A stretch of DNA of 59,198 nucleotides from JAKJEP01 sp964580995 (GCA_964580995.1 CAZOMV010000024.1:1-59198); one strand, 5' to 3'; shown: positions 9,507-18,857, counted from the first letter of the stretch. Program-made: numbers and translations. Notes: generated from the letters alone by a model not told the origin.

Positions 9507-10131
9507 GAAAACGCAGCGAGATTATATTGGCCGCATGACGAATGACAAGGTTCATTGTATGCAGGTGGCCAAACGCTATGGCCGTGAATTCTGGGATGGC
9601 GATCGGAAGTACGGCTATGGGGGATATACCTATGACGGCCGGTGGGGGACGGTGGCGGAACATCTGATTCAAACGTATGGTTTGAAGGCGGATGCCAGAA
9701 TTCTGGATGTCGGCTGCGGCAAGGGTTTTTTGCTCTATGAGCTGAAACAGCTTTTACCCGGTTCCACCATAGTCGGTTTTGACATTTCCGAGTATGCGAT
9801 TGACAATGCCAAGCCGGAAATAAAGCCCAGCCTGTTTGTGCACAATGCCAGAGATGACTATGCCTTTAAGGACGGTGAGTTTGATCTGGTGATTTCGATT
9901 ACCACTCTGCATAATTTACTGATTCAGGAGTTGAAGTCAGCTTTGACTGAGATCGAACGGGTGGGGAAGGAGAAGTATCTGGTGGTGGAAAGTTTCCGCA
10001 ATGAGCAGGAACTTTTCAACCTGCAATGCTGGGCCTTGACCTGCGCCTCGTTTTTCACGCCGGAGGAATGGGTATGGCTTTTTGGAGAGTTTGGCTATAC
10101 CGGCGATTATGAGTTTATCTACTTTGAGTGA
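9469..10131 (+). CDS. Class I SAM-dependent methyltransferase
   Basis: A 220-residue methyltransferase with motif I LDVGCGKGFLL and the acidic residue in VGFDISEYAI. Later segments FDLVISITTLHNL and YLVVESFRNEQE match sugar C- or O-methyltransferase relatives. GGAGAG five bases before the ATG at 9469 supports a start inside the transketolase gene (38-base overlap). A downstream ATG at 9535 is possible. It is the second methyltransferase of the operon and is not closely similar to the one at 5968. Confidence 0.78.
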   Translation: MGQLRHIVTPLHKKTQRDYIGRMTNDKVHCMQVAKRYGREFWDGDRKYGYGGYTYDGRWGTVAEHLIQTYGLKADARILDVGCGKGFLLYELKQLLPGSTIVGFDISEYAIDNAKPEIKPSLFVHNARDDYAFKDGEFDLVISITTLHNLLIQELKSALTEIERVGKEKYLVVESFRNEQELFNLQCWALTCASFFTPEEWVWLFGEFGYTGDYEFIYFE

Positions 10132-10137
10132 GTTACA

Positions 10138-11208
10138 ATGAGTTTGTTATATACGAAAACGAAAATATTTCATTTTACGGACAAGCTGGATTCGCTGCCC
10201 CGGCAGTCAGCCGAGATAAAACCGCCGTTGCATATTCGCATCAAGCCGACCAATGTTTGCAATCATAACTGTTGTTATTGTGCCTACCGGTCGGAAAATT
10301 TGCAGTTGGGCAAGGATATGGTCCAAAAGGATTCCATCCCGCGCGATAAAATGTTAGAGATTATCGACGATCTGATCGAGATGGGCGTGCAGGCGGTCAC
10401 GTTCAGCGGCGGGGGGGAGCCGTTCTGTTATCCGCACCTGGCGGAGATAGCCGAAAAGCTGGCGGTCTCGCCCATTCAGTTTGCGGCGCTGACCAATGGC
10501 TCGAATCTGAAAGGACGGGTGGCGGAAATATTTTCCCAACATGCCACCTGGCTGCGGGTGTCGATGGACGGCTGGGATGGCCCCAGCTATGCCTCATATC
10601 GAAAAGTGAAAACCGATGAATTTGACAAGGTCATGGCCAACATGAAGAACTTCAAGAAGCTGGCCGGCCCCTGTTATCTGGGCGTGAGTTTTATTATCGA
10701 CAAAAACAATGCCGCCCATGTGTTCGAGTTTATCCAGCGGCTGCGGGATACCGGCGTGGACAGCGTCAAGGTTTCCCCCTGTATTGTCGACAACGACGGC
10801 GCGGAAAATAACCGGTATCATCGTCCGGTTTTTGAGCAGGTGAAAGAGCAGGTGGCCCGGGCGAAAGAGAAACTGGCCGGCGAGGATTTTGAAATCTACG
10901 ATGCCTACCATGAACTGGAGGAAAAATTTAAAAAAAGCTATAATTGGTGCCCCTATTTACAGATTTTGCCGGTGATTGGTGCGGATTTGCATGTGTATTC
11001 CTGCCAGGACAAGGCGTATAACCTGGAGCAGGGTTTGATCGGTTCCATTGAAAGTTGTCGTTTTAAAACGTACTGGTTAAGTAACAAGGAGAAGTTTTTC
11101 CGGATCAATCCGTCTGAGCACTGCAATCATCACTGCGTTGCCAACGAAAAGAATAAACTGGTACTGGAATATTTGCAGGCGGATCAGCGGCATCTGGGAT
11201 TTGTATGA
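10138..11208 (+). CDS. Radical SAM protein with auxiliary-cluster cysteines
   Basis: A 356-residue radical SAM enzyme. The cluster motif is CNHNCCYC at about residue 40, preceded by RIKPTNV; the glycine-rich SAM-binding segment is TFSGGGEPF. C-terminal cysteines (WCPYLQ, YSCQDKAYN, EHCNHHC) suggest at least one more iron-sulfur cluster, as in SPASM or twitch proteins. The substrate is unknown. It lies six bases after the methyltransferase and overlaps the next gene by four bases. Confidence 0.83.
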   Translation: MSLLYTKTKIFHFTDKLDSLPRQSAEIKPPLHIRIKPTNVCNHNCCYCAYRSENLQLGKDMVQKDSIPRDKMLEIIDDLIEMGVQAVTFSGGGEPFCYPHLAEIAEKLAVSPIQFAALTNGSNLKGRVAEIFSQHATWLRVSMDGWDGPSYASYRKVKTDEFDKVMANMKNFKKLAGPCYLGVSFIIDKNNAAHVFEFIQRLRDTGVDSVKVSPCIVDNDGAENNRYHRPVFEQVKEQVARAKEKLAGEDFEIYDAYHELEEKFKKSYNWCPYLQILPVIGADLHVYSCQDKAYNLEQGLIGSIESCRFKTYWLSNKEKFFRINPSEHCNHHCVANEKNKLVLEYLQADQRHLGFV

Positions 11209-11666
11209 TGCGGAAATTAGACACGATGGACAAGGAAGTAGCGAGATATACGATGGCGGAACTGAAGGAGGGGCAGAGCTTCAGTTTTGCGCGGACGATC
11301 ACGCAGGCAGATGTGGACGCCTTTATTGCCCTGACCGGCGATGTCAGTCCGCTGCATAGGGAAGATGGATTTGCTCGCAGCCGGGGATTTGAACGGCATG
11401 TGGTGCACGGCCTGCTGGTTGGAAGTTTGCTCAGTACGATGGTGGGTGTACATCTGCCCGGCCGCAATGCCCTCTTGCAGAGTATGAACCTGAAATTCGT
11501 GCAGCCGGTATATGTTGGCGATCCGCTCCAAATACAGGCTCAAATCGATCAGATTTCGGAAAGTACCAATGTGATTGTGCTGCAGGCAACGATTAAAAAT
11601 AGCAGGTCGGGTGCGGTTGTGGCAAAAGGAAAAATGCAGGTCGGCCTGACACGGGAAATGCAGTAA
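11205..11666 (+). CDS. MaoC-like hot-dog dehydratase
   Basis: A 153-residue single hot-dog domain. The hydratase motif is present: TGDVSPLH, with the catalytic Asp/His pair, followed by FERHVVHGLLVGSLLS. Family members hydrate or dehydrate acyl-CoA or acyl-ACP. An acyl carrier protein encoded later in the same operon (15179) is a possible carrier for its substrate. The start overlaps the radical SAM stop, and the stop is directly followed by the next ATG. Confidence 0.82.
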   Translation: MMRKLDTMDKEVARYTMAELKEGQSFSFARTITQADVDAFIALTGDVSPLHREDGFARSRGFERHVVHGLLVGSLLSTMVGVHLPGRNALLQSMNLKFVQPVYVGDPLQIQAQIDQISESTNVIVLQATIKNSRSGAVVAKGKMQVGLTREMQ

Positions 11667-13295
11667 ATGCCGGATTATGATTTTATTATTATTTCACAGG
11701 CGGAGGTGGTGGACTACCAGCGGTATTCCCGCCTGCCGCTGGAACGGATCGAACTGTATCAGGATTTGATCTATCCGCGGATGGTGTATCATCAGGGCCG
11801 GTTTTATTCGCACCTGGACTTCCTCAATTCCCTGCGGGATAATATCAGTTTTTCGCAGGCAACTCAGGTCCAGCAGCGGCGGATGCTGAACATCTGGAAC
11901 CTGCCCGCTTTTAGCGGCCTGCACCTGGCGAATTATCTTCGGCCGTTCGGTATCCGGACAAAGATTATCAATAACTTTGACGCCGAGTGGGATTTGTTCT
12001 GCCGGGCTTATCGCTCCTGTCGGCGAAAGCCCCTGGTGGGAATCTCCACCACCTTTATGCTCTCTTGGCGCACGATCAAAAGAATCGTACAAGAACTGCG
12101 CGGATTCGATCCGGCGATGGAAATCGTACTGGGCGGCGCGTTCGTGAATGAGCAGTATAATAGCGAAGGAGAACAAAGCCTGTGCGGCCCCCTGGAAAAG
12201 TATGGGGTGGATTATATTGTGCATTCGTTTAACTCGGAGGTGGATCTGCGGGATCTGATTCGTGCGCGTCAGGGAGAGGGGAACCTGGCCGATGTGAACA
12301 ATCTTCTCTATCGATCCGGCGCTACCGGCCGGATTCACCAAACCGAGTCCCAATGGCACGAACCGCTGTTGGATGAAATCCAGCCGCTCTGGAACACGCT
12401 GGCGGCGGATGGGATCCATCACACCGTCCAGATGCGGACGTCCAGCGGCTGCCCGTTTGCTTGTGCGTTTTGCTCCTATCCCCAGACGGCCCGCGGTTTT
12501 CACCTGATGGCGGTCGAACGGGTGGAAGAGCATATTCGAAGCCTGCTGCGAATCCCCGGCCTCACCCGTATAATTTTTATCGACGATACGTTCAATGTCC
12601 CCGTCGAGCGATTTCAACAGTTGTGCCGGATGTTCTGCAAGTATGAGTTCGAGTGGTTTTCGTTTTTGCGGGTGCAGTATATCGACGAACCGACCGCCGC
12701 CCTGATGCGGCAGTCCGGCTGCAAGGGGGTATATCTGGGGATCGAATCGGCGGACGATGATATTCTGCGGAATATGAACAAAAAAGCCACGCGGGCGGAT
12801 TTTGCCCGGGGGATTTCGTACTTGAAGAAGTATCGGATCCCCGTTATGGCGGCGTTTGTGATCGGCTTTCCCGGGGAGACGGAACGCAGCATCCAAAACA
12901 ATATCGATTTCATCGAACAGCAGGGACTGGATTTTTATACCCTGAAGGAATTCTATTACATCCGGAATACGCCCATCGACAAAGACCGCGAAAAATATGA
13001 TCTCGTCGGGCAGGGCAGCGACTGGCAGCATCGGACGATGGATTACCAAACCGCCCACCGGATGAAAATGGAGATGTTTCGCACCATCCAAAACAGTGTA
13101 TTCGTGGATCCGGATACAAATCTCTGGTATCTGGCCTACTTGTACGACCAGGGATTCGGCATGTTCACGATCGGCGAAATGCAAAAAATCATCAACCGGA
13201 TTATGATTGGGCAGATGAACGGCAATTTTACGGACCAGGAACAAAACCTGTATCAATTGCGAACGGTTTTAAACGGACCGACTGTATATGTATGA
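11667..13295 (+). CDS. B12-binding radical SAM protein
   Basis: A 542-residue protein. The first 200 residues look like a divergent cobalamin-binding domain (VGISTTFMLSW, EIVLGGAFVNEQYN). The radical SAM core follows, with cluster cysteines in SSGCPFACAFC at about residue 265 and the downstream FIDDTFNVP and GVYLGIESADD patterns. It begins immediately after the MaoC stop with no gap. B12 radical SAM enzymes often methylate or rearrange at carbon; here the reaction is unknown. It is the third radical SAM gene of the operon. Confidence 0.83.
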   Translation: MPDYDFIIISQAEVVDYQRYSRLPLERIELYQDLIYPRMVYHQGRFYSHLDFLNSLRDNISFSQATQVQQRRMLNIWNLPAFSGLHLANYLRPFGIRTKIINNFDAEWDLFCRAYRSCRRKPLVGISTTFMLSWRTIKRIVQELRGFDPAMEIVLGGAFVNEQYNSEGEQSLCGPLEKYGVDYIVHSFNSEVDLRDLIRARQGEGNLADVNNLLYRSGATGRIHQTESQWHEPLLDEIQPLWNTLAADGIHHTVQMRTSSGCPFACAFCSYPQTARGFHLMAVERVEEHIRSLLRIPGLTRIIFIDDTFNVPVERFQQLCRMFCKYEFEWFSFLRVQYIDEPTAALMRQSGCKGVYLGIESADDDILRNMNKKATRADFARGISYLKKYRIPVMAAFVIGFPGETERSIQNNIDFIEQQGLDFYTLKEFYYIRNTPIDKDREKYDLVGQGSDWQHRTMDYQTAHRMKMEMFRTIQNSVFVDPDTNLWYLAYLYDQGFGMFTIGEMQKIINRIMIGQMNGNFTDQEQNLYQLRTVLNGPTVYV

Positions 13296-15166
13296 TGGCA
13301 GCAGATAAAAAAGAAACGATGCAGGAAATCAAACGGCTCCTGGCCGCCGGTCAGGCGGACCGCGCCTTTTCCCTGCTCAAGCAGATAGCGGATCCGGCGG
13401 ATGATTTTGTGCTGCAAGCCCGCTATGCGGCCTTGTGGAAAAACCTGCCGGCCGCATCCTTCGGTTTGCAGCCGGTGCGAATCGCTATTGCCGCCAGCAG
13501 CACCGTTTCGCACTGGATCGAGGTGCTGCGCTTCTGGCTGGCGCGGGCGGGTCTGGCGGCGGAGATCTTCGAAGCGGACTATGATACGATCCCGCAGACG
13601 ATTCTGGACCCGTCCAGTGCGTTGTATGTGTTTCGGCCGGACATCACCATGATTTTTACCAATTATCGGGATGTCCCATTCGATCTGACCCCGGATAGTC
13701 TGCCGGAAGAGATCGAACGAAAACAAAAGGAATCGGTCGCACAGTGTACCGCTCTATGGCAGGTTTTGCGGAAGCAGAGCGGCTGCCATGTGATACAGAA
13801 TAATGCGGACCTGCCGGCGTGCCGGGTGTTCGGCAATTACGAGGCGGAGATGTCCGCCTCCCGCATTCATTTTTTGCGGCGGTTTAATGCGGAACTGGCG
13901 CAGGCGGCCGGGCCGGGCGTTACGATTTATGATCTGGATTATCTATCCTCGTTAATTGGCAAGGAACGCTGGCATGAGAATCGGTATTGGCATCATTCCA
14001 AACATGCCTTTGCCCTTGATGCGACGGGGCTGGTCGCCCACCGGGCCGCACAGCTTATCGCGGCGATCCGGGGGCTGGCGAAGAAGTGCCTGGTGCTCGA
14101 TCTGGATAATACCTTATGGGGCGGGGTGATTGCCGATGACGGATTGGAAGGGATCGAACTGGGAACCGGAGTCAATGGCGAAGCCTATGTCGAGTTTCAA
14201 CGATACCTGCTGGACCTGAAAAGTCGGGGGATCGTGCTGGCGGTTTGCAGTAAAAATGAGGAGGCGACGGCCAAACTGCCGTTTGTGCAACATCCGGATA
14301 TGCAAATCCGGCTGGAGGATATTGCCGTTTTCAAAGCGAACTGGCAGAACAAGGCGGATAATATTCGCGAAATTGCGGCGCTGTTGAACCTGGGGCTGGA
14401 TTCTTTTGTGTTTGTGGATGACAATCCGGCTGAACGGGAACTGGTGCGGACGCAGCTGCCAATGGTCAGTGTGCCGGAGATGGGTGCCGATCCGGCGGGA
14501 TATATACAAGAACTGGACCGGCAGGCGTATTTCGAGATGATCGCTTTTTCACGGGAAGATACCGCTCGCAATGCGTATTATCGTGCCAATGCCGGTCGCG
14601 CGGAATATCAACAGCAGTTTACGGATCTTTCCGAGTATTTGCAAAGTCTGGAAATGACGGCGGCAGTGGCGGAATTGGATGCGTTTAATCTGCCCCGTGT
14701 GGCCCAGTTGATTAATAAAAGCAATCAGTTCCACCTGACCACAACTCGTTATACTGAGGGGCAGCTTCGGGAGAAGATGGCGGATCGGGATTTCTGCTGT
14801 AAATGTTTTACGCTGGAGGATAAGTTTGGCAGCAACGGCCTGATCGCGGCGGTCATTCTGCGCCGGCAGGGGGGGGATACCTTGTATATTGATACCTGGG
14901 TAATGAGTTGCCGGATCCTGGCCCGGGGGATGGAGGAGTTTATCAGCGGAGAGATTGTCTCGCTGGCGGAACAAATGGGGATGCGTACCATAATCGGCCA
15001 GTATATCCCCACGAAGAAGAACAAACTGGTGGCGGATTTATACCAGCGGTTGCAATTTGTTCCGGCGGGGGAGAGGGAGGACGGTACCCTGTGGCGGCTG
15101 GACCTGACGGAAAACAGGCCGCATTATAAAACGTATATTCGAAAGCTGGATGCCCAGCTTGCTTAG
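13292..15166 (+). CDS. FkbH-like HAD-family protein
   Basis: A 624-residue FkbH-type protein. The HAD motif DLDNTLWGG lies at about residues 260-268, followed by VCSKNEEATA and the motif-III region FVFVDDNPAERE. The C-terminal 170 residues form a GNAT-like domain (FGSNGLIAAVI, GQYIPTKKNKLVADLY). Known FkbH proteins load a glyceryl unit from 1,3-bisphosphoglycerate onto an acyl carrier protein, and an ACP gene follows directly. The start overlaps the previous stop by four bases. The N-terminal 240 residues match the usual FkbH N-terminal region, so the protein looks full length. Confidence 0.87.
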   Translation: MMAADKKETMQEIKRLLAAGQADRAFSLLKQIADPADDFVLQARYAALWKNLPAASFGLQPVRIAIAASSTVSHWIEVLRFWLARAGLAAEIFEADYDTIPQTILDPSSALYVFRPDITMIFTNYRDVPFDLTPDSLPEEIERKQKESVAQCTALWQVLRKQSGCHVIQNNADLPACRVFGNYEAEMSASRIHFLRRFNAELAQAAGPGVTIYDLDYLSSLIGKERWHENRYWHHSKHAFALDATGLVAHRAAQLIAAIRGLAKKCLVLDLDNTLWGGVIADDGLEGIELGTGVNGEAYVEFQRYLLDLKSRGIVLAVCSKNEEATAKLPFVQHPDMQIRLEDIAVFKANWQNKADNIREIAALLNLGLDSFVFVDDNPAERELVRTQLPMVSVPEMGADPAGYIQELDRQAYFEMIAFSREDTARNAYYRANAGRAEYQQQFTDLSEYLQSLEMTAAVAELDAFNLPRVAQLINKSNQFHLTTTRYTEGQLREKMADRDFCCKCFTLEDKFGSNGLIAAVILRRQGGDTLYIDTWVMSCRILARGMEEFISGEIVSLAEQMGMRTIIGQYIPTKKNKLVADLYQRLQFVPAGEREDGTLWRLDLTENRPHYKTYIRKLDAQLA

Positions 15167-15178
15167 TAAGGATTGCTA

Positions 15179-15430
15179 ATGAAAAACAACCGGGAAGAAT
15201 TGAAACGGCGATTGAACGAGGTGTTTCGCGAAACGTTTGACGATGAGTCGCTGGAGATTTACGAAGCGATGACCGCCCGCGATGTGGAAGAGTGGGACTC
15301 ATTAATGCACATTACGCTGGTGGTGGCGACGGAAAAGGAATTCGGCTTGCAGCTCAACGCCGCGGAGGTCGGCCGGCTGAAGAATGTAGGCGAAATGCTG
15401 GATATCCTGGATGAACGGGCGACCAAATGA
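15179..15430 (+). CDS. Acyl carrier protein
   Basis: An 83-residue ACP. The phosphopantetheine attachment serine is in EWDSLMH, in a helical context typical of ACPs linked to FkbH proteins. An ATG at 15179 preceded by AAGGA is the start; a TTG six bases upstream is less likely. The stop overlaps the next start (ATGA). Its position right behind the FkbH gene points to a glyceryl-ACP or related thioester intermediate. Confidence 0.87.
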   Translation: MKNNREELKRRLNEVFRETFDDESLEIYEAMTARDVEEWDSLMHITLVVATEKEFGLQLNAAEVGRLKNVGEMLDILDERATK

Positions 15431-16491
15431 CGGAAGTTGTGCGAAGATGTACCGGGGGGGATATGCCGCGATTGATGGAATTATTCCGGCAGGTGTACCG
15501 GTACAATCCGCGCATGCAGGAGAGGGATTATCTGGCATGGCAATTCAGGGGCGGCGCATTTCGGGAGGGGGACGAATACAATATCTGGCTGGCCGTGGAG
15601 GGAGACAGAATCAAGAGTTTTCTGGGGTATGTACCGGCTGATTTGTATTATCAGGGGGAGGTGATACCGTGCTGCTGGCCGCAGAACTGGGCCTGTCTCA
15701 GCGGTGATTACGCGGGCCTCACGGTACTGGGCAAGGTGATGGAGGAATACGATCATCTTTTATATGCAGCTTTGGCGGCTGATACGGTGAAAATCTTCTC
15801 TCGTTTGCAGATTCCGATTCTTATGGAAATGCCCCGCTGGCTCGGGATTGTAACCGCCGATAAAATAGCGGATCTGTTCGATCTGAAATCCCCTGAGGAT
15901 AAAAAGAAAATAGCCGATTCGCAGTCCCGGCTTCTATCACTGCCCCCATCGGCCGCTGTGCATCGAGTGGCTCGCTTTGAGCCGGACGAGGAATTTACCT
16001 TTGACCGCTGGCCGGAGATTATCGGCTATTCCCGCCGCACGGGGCGGTATCTGAATTGGCGGTATTTCGAAATTCCGCGCCATACGTATCAGGCGTTGCA
16101 AAACGACCAGGGCCAGTTTGCGGTGTATCGGATCGAAACCATAAAGGATCATACGGAAGCGGTTGTGCGAATCCTCGAATGGAGTTTCAGCGGGGCTGCG
16201 GCTGTCGCGGCTATGCAGATGGTGGTGGAGAATGCCAAAGAGCATAATGCGATTCTGATCGATTTTTTCTGTACGGCGGAAGTGGTTGGAACTGAGCTGG
16301 AAAAGGTCGGATTTCTACGGGAGAATCAAATAGAGGACCAGATCCCGTATTTGTTCCGGCCGATCAAAGGCGGTGTGCCGGGGATTTCCGCCGCGATTGA
16401 TCTGCCGCCGCACCGGGCGAAACGGGAGGTGGATTTTACGCAGTGGTACATTACCAGGGGGGATACGGATATCGATCGGATCAAATTGTAG
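15427..16491 (+). CDS. GNAT-fold acyltransferase-like protein
   Basis: A 354-residue protein that I read as GNAT-like with two related halves. The N-terminal half has the pattern DMPRLMELFRQVY followed by FLGYVPADLYY; a conserved PxxR-like segment and GRYLNWRYFEIP occur near residue 205. Such proteins are often seen with FkbH/ACP pairs in sugar pathways, where they may transfer an acyl group to an amino-sugar. Substrate and acceptor are unknown. The start overlaps the ACP stop, so the two are likely translationally coupled. Confidence 0.6.
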   Translation: MTEVVRRCTGGDMPRLMELFRQVYRYNPRMQERDYLAWQFRGGAFREGDEYNIWLAVEGDRIKSFLGYVPADLYYQGEVIPCCWPQNWACLSGDYAGLTVLGKVMEEYDHLLYAALAADTVKIFSRLQIPILMEMPRWLGIVTADKIADLFDLKSPEDKKKIADSQSRLLSLPPSAAVHRVARFEPDEEFTFDRWPEIIGYSRRTGRYLNWRYFEIPRHTYQALQNDQGQFAVYRIETIKDHTEAVVRILEWSFSGAAAVAAMQMVVENAKEHNAILIDFFCTAEVVGTELEKVGFLRENQIEDQIPYLFRPIKGGVPGISAAIDLPPHRAKREVDFTQWYITRGDTDIDRIKL

Positions 16492-16510
16492 GTTGACGCG
16501 GGAACATTGC

Positions 16511-17614
16511 ATGTCAAGAAAAGTGCCATTTTTGGATTTACGCATAACGGATGAAAGGGAACGGAACGATCTGCTCGCAGCGGTTGAAACCGTTTTCCAG
16601 CATGGCCGGCTGGTCATGGGGCCGGAGGTGGAGCAGCTCGAAAAAAAAGTAGCAGAGTTTTGCCGCCGCAGGTTCGCCGTGGGCGTTAACTCCGGCACGG
16701 ATGCCCTCTTCCTGGCTTTGAAGGCCCTCAGATATGGGCGGGGCGATGAAATCATTACCACATCCCTCTCCTGGATTGCCACCGCCAATGCCATTGCACT
16801 GACCGGCGCGACTCCCGTTTTTGCGGATATCCGCGACGACTTAAATATCGACCCCGCTAGTATCGCCCGCCTGATTACCTCCCGCACCCGGGCGATTCTG
16901 CCGGTTCATTATACGGGCAAAATATGCGAAATGCCTGAAATTATGCGATTGGCCCGCCAGCATAACCTCTCTGTTATCGAGGATGCTGCCCAGGCTTTCG
17001 GCGCCCGTCTGGATGATAATGCGGCAGGCTCGTTCGGTCAAATTGCCTGTTTCAGCATGAATCCGATGAAGGTTTTCGCCGCCTGCGGCGAAGCGGGGAT
17101 GGTCGTAACTGACGAGCCGGATCTGTATGAACGATTGCAGGCCTTGCGGTATAACGGTACGGTTAACAGGGAAGTGTGCATCGAATCCTGCCTCAATGGC
17201 CGAATCGATACGCTGCAGGCGGCGATTCTTTTGAGGCGGCTGGACCGGGTGGAGGCGGTGATTGCCAGACGCTGGGAAATTGCGTCCTGGTACGACAGCC
17301 TTTTGGAAGGGATTGTGCAAACGCCCCATCCCTCGCCGAGGCAAGAGGATGTGTATTATACCTACACCATCCAGGCGGACCGTCGTGATGAGTTGAAAGC
17401 CTATCTGGAATCATGCGGCGTAGAGACGAAAATTCAGCATCCGATTCTGATGCCCCAGCAGCCGGCGTATGAGAAAGGCGTTCGCGGTGAATTTGCCAAC
17501 GCCCAGCGGCTGGTCAAACGAATCCTCTGTATCCCCGCCCATGAAAAATTGCGGCGGGAGGATATTGAGTATGTGGCGAACTGTATTCATGCATTTTATC
17601 AGGATCAAAAATAA
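16511..17614 (+). CDS. DegT/DnrJ/EryC1/StrS-family sugar aminotransferase
   Basis: A 367-residue PLP enzyme. The family features are VNSGTDALFLALKA, IEDAAQAFGA, and the PLP lysine Lys187 in FSMNPMKVFAACGEAG. These enzymes aminate keto-sugars attached to a nucleotide. The frame is open to 16373, but the ATG at 16511 starts at the conserved MSRKVPFLDL and is taken as the start. The last base of the stop overlaps the next ATG. The Asn-Pro before the lysine replaces the more common His-Pro or Thr-Lys pattern but is within family range. Confidence 0.88.
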   Translation: MSRKVPFLDLRITDERERNDLLAAVETVFQHGRLVMGPEVEQLEKKVAEFCRRRFAVGVNSGTDALFLALKALRYGRGDEIITTSLSWIATANAIALTGATPVFADIRDDLNIDPASIARLITSRTRAILPVHYTGKICEMPEIMRLARQHNLSVIEDAAQAFGARLDDNAAGSFGQIACFSMNPMKVFAACGEAGMVVTDEPDLYERLQALRYNGTVNREVCIESCLNGRIDTLQAAILLRRLDRVEAVIARRWEIASWYDSLLEGIVQTPHPSPRQEDVYYTYTIQADRRDELKAYLESCGVETKIQHPILMPQQPAYEKGVRGEFANAQRLVKRILCIPAHEKLRREDIEYVANCIHAFYQDQK

Positions 17615-18102
17615 TGGCGGTATTTTACTTTCCCGATTCCGATATTATTGAAATCAAAGGACAAGACCTGGAACCGTTGAAGCAGGCGGCCCGGCAGGCT
17701 CCCCTGCGGCGGGCTAGGTTCTGTCTGCACCGGGATGAAAACGATAAAGTACATGAAATGGTCATCGCCTTTTGCCGCGACAGCTATGTTCCGCCGCACC
17801 GGCACAGGAACAAGAGCGAATCCTTCCATATGATCGAAGGCCGGCTGCTGGTCGTTCTTTTCGACGACCGGGGCCTTGTCACTCGTAAAATTGAAATGAC
17901 ACCCCTGCCGGAAGGCAAGACGTTTTTTTATCGGTTGAACATGGAACAATGGCACACGGTCATCCCGCTTACCGATTTTGTGATTATCCATGAAACGACG
18001 GCCGGCCCTTTTAAGAAAGAGGAGTCGGACTTCCCCGCCTGGGCGCCAGCCGCAGTGGATGAAGCGGCGATCCGGAAATTTATTCGTCAGATAACAGGAT
18101 GA
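17614..18102 (+). CDS. WbuC-family cupin protein, last gene of the operon
   Basis: A 162-residue protein with a cupin barrel. The metal-binding pattern PPHRHRNKSESFHMIEG and the later WHTVIPL match WbuC-type proteins, which are common in O-antigen and capsule loci and have no settled function. The ATG shares a base with the stop of the aminotransferase gene (TAATG). It closes the block of fifteen close-packed genes. Its presence supports a surface polysaccharide role for the operon. Confidence 0.78.
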   Translation: MAVFYFPDSDIIEIKGQDLEPLKQAARQAPLRRARFCLHRDENDKVHEMVIAFCRDSYVPPHRHRNKSESFHMIEGRLLVVLFDDRGLVTRKIEMTPLPEGKTFFYRLNMEQWHTVIPLTDFVIIHETTAGPFKKEESDFPAWAPAAVDEAAIRKFIRQITG

Positions 18103-18170
18103 AATGGTATAGTGGGGGGATAAAAGCATAGAATCATGATATGGTAAATACGAGTGGTAAAGGAATGGTT

Positions 18171-18857
18171 ATGCCAAAGAATCGCAGAGCCGGCAAACTG
18201 GGAAGCTTCGGGGCGGTGATTTTATTGGGATTTATGGCGATCGTTGGATTTGGGGTGGCGGGTTTTATGCTGACGGGTAAGGGTTTTTTTGACCTGCTCA
18301 ATGAAAACCGCCAGCTCAAAGAGGCGATTCATAATTTGACCGACGAAAGCCAGATCGGCTATGCCAAGGTAGTCAAGCAGGAAACCCGTGAGGGCAAGGT
18401 ATATACGAAAGTCCTGTTTGTGGAGACCGACCGGGCGGATTCACTGAAGCGGGTGCTGGAAAAAGAATTCGAAATCGAGGGGGATATCGTGCATTTTGAT
18501 ACGCTGATAGTGAAGTTCAGGGAACCACTGGTGCAGGACGGCAAAGAGCGGGCCATGTATTTGTGGCGGCGGATTTACGGGGAAACGATGCGGCCCGAGG
18601 AAGGGTTCCCTATTGAGACACCCGGTACCGAGCCGCAGCGATACGCCGATATCTGCAAGGCCCTGTCGATCCGGGACCGCAATCTGTTTTGGGAACACAT
18701 CTGGCGGCTCTCGAATGAGCCGAAACTGCTGGAAAAGGCCGGCATTCAGGCGATTTACGGCAACGTAGTCTATCGCCAGCTCCAGCCGGGCCTGATTTAT
18801 GTCTTCAAAATCAACAACACCGGTACTTTATATCCCGAAGTGGTGCCGGATTTATAA
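18171..18857 (+). CDS. Membrane-anchored protein of unknown function
   Basis: A 228-residue protein with one N-terminal transmembrane segment (about residues 12-35, rich in Gly, Val and Phe) and a soluble C-terminal domain, probably outside the cytoplasm. I recognise no family. The frame is open to 18141, but AAAGGA six bases before the ATG at 18171 decides for MPKNRRAGK. It is about 70 bases after the glycan operon and may be its last transcribed member or independent. Its last 20 codons and the following terminator are repeated, in degraded form, at 20012-20110. Confidence 0.65.
   Translation: MPKNRRAGKLGSFGAVILLGFMAIVGFGVAGFMLTGKGFFDLLNENRQLKEAIHNLTDESQIGYAKVVKQETREGKVYTKVLFVETDRADSLKRVLEKEFEIEGDIVHFDTLIVKFREPLVQDGKERAMYLWRRIYGETMRPEEGFPIETPGTEPQRYADICKALSIRDRNLFWEHIWRLSNEPKLLEKAGIQAIYGNVVYRQLQPGLIYVFKINNTGTLYPEVVPDL

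Noticed and set aside
11694..13256. 520-codon open frame on the minus strand
   Set aside because: It is the antisense shadow of the B12 radical SAM gene, which has clear motifs on the plus strand.
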